From: Eonycteris spelaea
Taxonomy: Eukaryota; Chordata; Mammalia; Chiroptera; Pteropodidae
Direction: 5' to 3'
Assembly: GCA_003508835.1 (NCBI GenBank)
Contig: PUFA01000224.1
Span: 2,108,001-2,172,000, forward strand
DNA: 64,000 nucleotides
The translations under genes and the position numbers were made by a program. The notes under the pieces were generated by a model. The model searched no databases. It was not told where the DNA came from and saw nothing but the letters and a program-made list of their open reading frames with translations. Shown here one piece after another: positions 61,090 to 64,000 of this stretch (its first letter is position 1; each line of letters begins with the position of its first letter).

Positions 61090-61320
61090 AATAATTCATG
61101 ATAACATTTATTAATAATAGCAACTACCAGTTCTTGAGTGTTTGCCTTGTGCCATGCCCCAGTCTGTTATTTCATTTAATCCTTATTAGTCCTACAAGAT
61201 AGGCATTATCATCTCATTTTGTCTAAAAACCTGAAACTCTTAAGAATTTAAGACATTTGTTTAGTATCACACTATTAGAAAGTGCTAGACCTGAGACTTA
61301 TGTTACAGATTTGGCTGATA
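61090..61320 (-). mobile_element. MIR SINE, antisense
   Basis: TTTGCCTTGTGCCATGCCCC, TTTCATTTAATCCTTATTAG, GGCATTATCATCTCATTTTG and GAAAGTGCTAGACCTGAGAC give the reversed MIR order. Confidence 0.75.
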
Positions 61321-61619
61321 GCTCTGTCTTAATATTGTCAAGTCGAAAGATTGACCCTGCTGAGGGAAAGGAGAAAAAAGTATAGAAATTGTAATGGGCC
61401 ACAGACCTTAATGAAGTTTCGGGGTGCTGCTGAGGCACTCTCTCGCTGGTTTGCTTCTTTTTTAGTCAGTCTGACGCTTGGCACTGAGAGAAGGCTTAGC
61501 TCTACAGATCTTACAGAGAGGGGTAGTCTTTTGCCTGACTCAGCATTTATCATTTTTGTAACTGAGCATTACATCACCTAATTTTTTTTTTTAAATCGGC
61601 TCTGTAGGACAATGATATT

Positions 61620-63110
61620 ACTTCATGCTTAAAATATTTATATTTAAATTTGAATAAATAACTCATACTCGTGGTTCAAAAACCAAAAAATTCAAAATGC
61701 GAAAGATACCCCACCTTGTGCTTCATGGCCCCAGATCATCGTCATGTAAAATTAAGCGTCATTATTTGTTGCTTATGTGCCCTTTCAGGGTTCTTTTTTC
61801 TTTTTCTTTCTTTTTTTTTTTAAATCTGAGCAAACGCAATGTGGATTATATTCTCATTACACAAAAAGCATCCTCTTGAACTTCGCTTGTTTTACTTAAC
61901 AACATATCTTATAGTTCTTTCCATGTGATATGTGGAGAGCATCCTCGTTTTTTTTTTTTTTGATAGCTGTATTGTATGATGAGCCACATTTTATTTAACA
62001 GTACTCCTTTGCTGAAACCTTTCCTCCTCAAATTTTTACTGTTATAAGCAGAAAAATATGAATACATGTCATCTTATGTATGCAAGGATATCTGCAGAAT
62101 ACTTTCTCTTCCAGAAGAGGACTTACTAGATTTTTAATTTTGAAGATACTCCCGACTGACTCTCCATGAAATTTTGTATCAAGTTAATTCCCACAAGCAA
62201 TGTATTTGAGAGTCAGTATCCTCAAGATCTTGATGACAGTGTTTGCGTCAAAATTTTTGAATTTTGGCCATCTGAGAGGTAAAAAAAAAAAAAAAAAAAA
62301 AAAAAGAAATAAATACTTTTCTCATGGCAAAGTGGAGGTTTTCTTTTTCTTCCTTTTTTTATTATTTTCTTTATACGCCTTTTTACCCTTTGCTCATTTT
62401 TTTTCTCTTGGTTTATTAGTCATTTTCTAATTGATATGTGAGAGGCATATGTGTGTGTGTGTATGTACATATGTAATATTAACCTTTCGTGATAGGAGTC
62501 GGAAATATTTTCCCCAATTTATTTCTCTCTCAAGGAATTTAATTTTACTGACGTATAACTGACATATAAAATTGCAAGATATTTGAAGTGCACATTGTGG
62601 TGTTTTGATATCCATATACATGTGAAAGGATGCTGCCCATCTGTTTAATTAACGTATCTATCACCTCACATACTTATCCCTTTTTGTGTGTTTGGGAACA
62701 TTTAAGTTCTTAACGAATTTCAGTCAGATATGACAGTGTTATCAGCTGTAGTCACTGTGCTAGACATTAGCCCCCAGACCTTATTCAATCACAGCTAAAA
62801 GTCCACACCCTTTTGTCGCCCTCTCTCACTTGCCCCTACCCCTGGCCCCTGTCAACCACTTTTCCACACTCAGTTTCCATGAGTTTGACCTTTTTTTTTC
62901 TTTTTTTTTAAGATTCCACATACAAGTGATACCATGCAATTTTTACTTTTCTCTGCTTGTTTCACTTTGGATGAGACCCCTAAGTCCGATCTTCATTGTC
63001 ACAAATAGCAGGATTTCTTGCTTTTTTTATGGCTAAATAATATTCCATCGTATGTATATACCATGTCTTCATTACCCATTCATCTGTCGATGTACCAAAT
63101 TCATTCCCCC
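61620..63110 (-). mobile_element. LINE-1 3' ends, antisense, several copies
   Basis: 61620-62280 and 62306-62520 are reversed old L1 text. 62525-63110 is another reversed L1 3' UTR (TGACGTATAACTGACATATA through AAGATTCCACATACAAGTGA). An A25 run at 62281-62305 interrupts the L1 reading and looks like local expansion. Confidence 0.65.
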
Positions 63111-63359
63111 ATCCCAATTTGTTTGTCTTTTGATTTTGTTCATGGCATATTTTTCTAAGCAGAAGTTTTTTTTAATTATTATTATTAATAAGAACTTATT
63201 TCATGTCAGACACTGGGCCCAGAAGTGGAAAGATGTGGTGAGCAAAATCAGATATAGCCCTTGCCTGTATGTATTTTTAAATTTACTGGGATGACAAACA
63301 TCAGAGAATCAAAAATCTATTATAAAATCGCAGTTGGATGAGGGCCTTAATGTATTCTA

Positions 63360-64000
63360 TGCTGTGAGATAGTATCTTGGAGAGATTTCATCTAAAAGGC
63401 AGTGAGTTATGACATATGGATAGGAGTTCTCCAGCGAGGAGGGGAGAGAAGAGCCATGTTGGCAGAGAGGCAATACCTTGTTGCCGGGGGTGGTATTGAG
63501 TTTGAGGGACTGGAAAAAGACCATGTGACTGGAGAGGAGAGAAAGCAAGCCAAGGCTGGATAGGTGGGTAGATGGTGAGATATGAATGAATCAGGATGTA
63601 AGCGAAAGAAATGATAAGAAAGATGGATTGGAAGAAACTTGTAGATTTAGTAGCGGTTCCTAGGAAGTTGAAGTGTCACAGTAGAATACAGGAGTAGAAA
63701 CAAGAGCAGGTATGGTTGAGGGGAGTTGGAAATACTTGTCTGAGAGGAGATGTGGTTAAATGTCACAATCTGCAGGTGGTGAGAGGAGGCAGAGGGATGT
63801 CAGGTAACCCGTCTTCAGAAGCAGACAAGGAAGATGGGTTTCCACGTCCCTGGTGTTTCCTGGTCCTGCTCCTTAGATGGGGCTGGTGGAACAGGTCCCA
63901 GCTAATCAAGAGGTTCTCAGAGTCCCTGCTGTTCTCTGGGAAGCTGCGGGCCACAGCCATGGTGTGCTGTGCTGCAGATTCCCGGGGGCTCCAGGCTGGC
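63360..64000 (-). repeat. GA-rich block resembling antisense LINE-2
   Basis: The purine-rich plus strand (GGTGGGTAGATGGTGAGATA, GGAAGATGGGTTTCCACG) looks like the 15946-17120 block. No gene is recognised before the window ends. Confidence 0.35.

Noticed and set aside
62281..62305. An A25 run that could be a retroposon tail.
   Set aside because: L1 text continues on both sides and no poly(A) signal precedes it, so it is more likely a local expansion.
44304..64000. The next ULK4 exon (expected to start LVMYIERD).
   Set aside because: I searched by eye for that coding text with an acceptor in the right phase and did not find it.
1..64000. CRISPR arrays, operons, bacterial promoters or a new multi-gene system.
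   Set aside because: The window is vertebrate intron sequence; no regularly spaced repeats or compact gene clusters are present.

Overview
This is mammalian genomic DNA: AT-rich, intron-dominated and full of decayed LINE-1, LINE-2, MIR, hAT and endogenous retrovirus sequence. Two SINE copies built on 5S rRNA, one of them fused to a tRNA-like head, match what is described for the MEG families of fruit bats (Pteropodidae). Several LINE-1 3' ends are of a type I associate with bats. No Alu, B1, carnivore or ruminant SINE is visible. I infer a megabat; this comes from recognising the repeats, not from a database search.

The only protein-coding gene I can support is ULK4, on the + strand. Five consecutive exons are present: 12659-12766, 18007-18090, 30046-30207, 36469-36651 and 44176-44303. 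Together they encode about 221 residues of the C-terminal helical-repeat (HEAT/ARM) half of this pseudokinase. The first four start and end in phase 0. The window begins inside the preceding intron and ends inside the following intron of at least 19.7 kb. The kinase-like domain and the C-terminus lie outside.

Layout. 1-12658: intron with a CpG-rich block, ERVL pol, MER5-type elements, two solo-LTR-like elements and a large antisense L1. 12767-18006: L1 pieces and two L2-like blocks. 18091-30045: L1, two long alternating purine-pyrimidine tracts, and a betaretrovirus-like env plus LTR set inside an old L1. 30208-36468: L2, MER20, L1 and MIR. 36652-44175: mostly unassigned, with MER5A, L1 and MIR fragments. 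44304-64000: MER20 interrupted by a 5S SINE, a candidate retrocopy with a 37-nt A-tail, nested L1s, an LTR, a long ERVL pol remnant with a nested LTR, a long L2, and the tRNA/5S hybrid SINE.

All seven LTR-type elements recognised lie antisense to ULK4, as expected if sense insertions inside introns are removed by selection. I found no new multi-gene system. The most notable items are the hybrid SINE, the chimeric env reading frame, the candidate retrocopy and the CpG-dense block.
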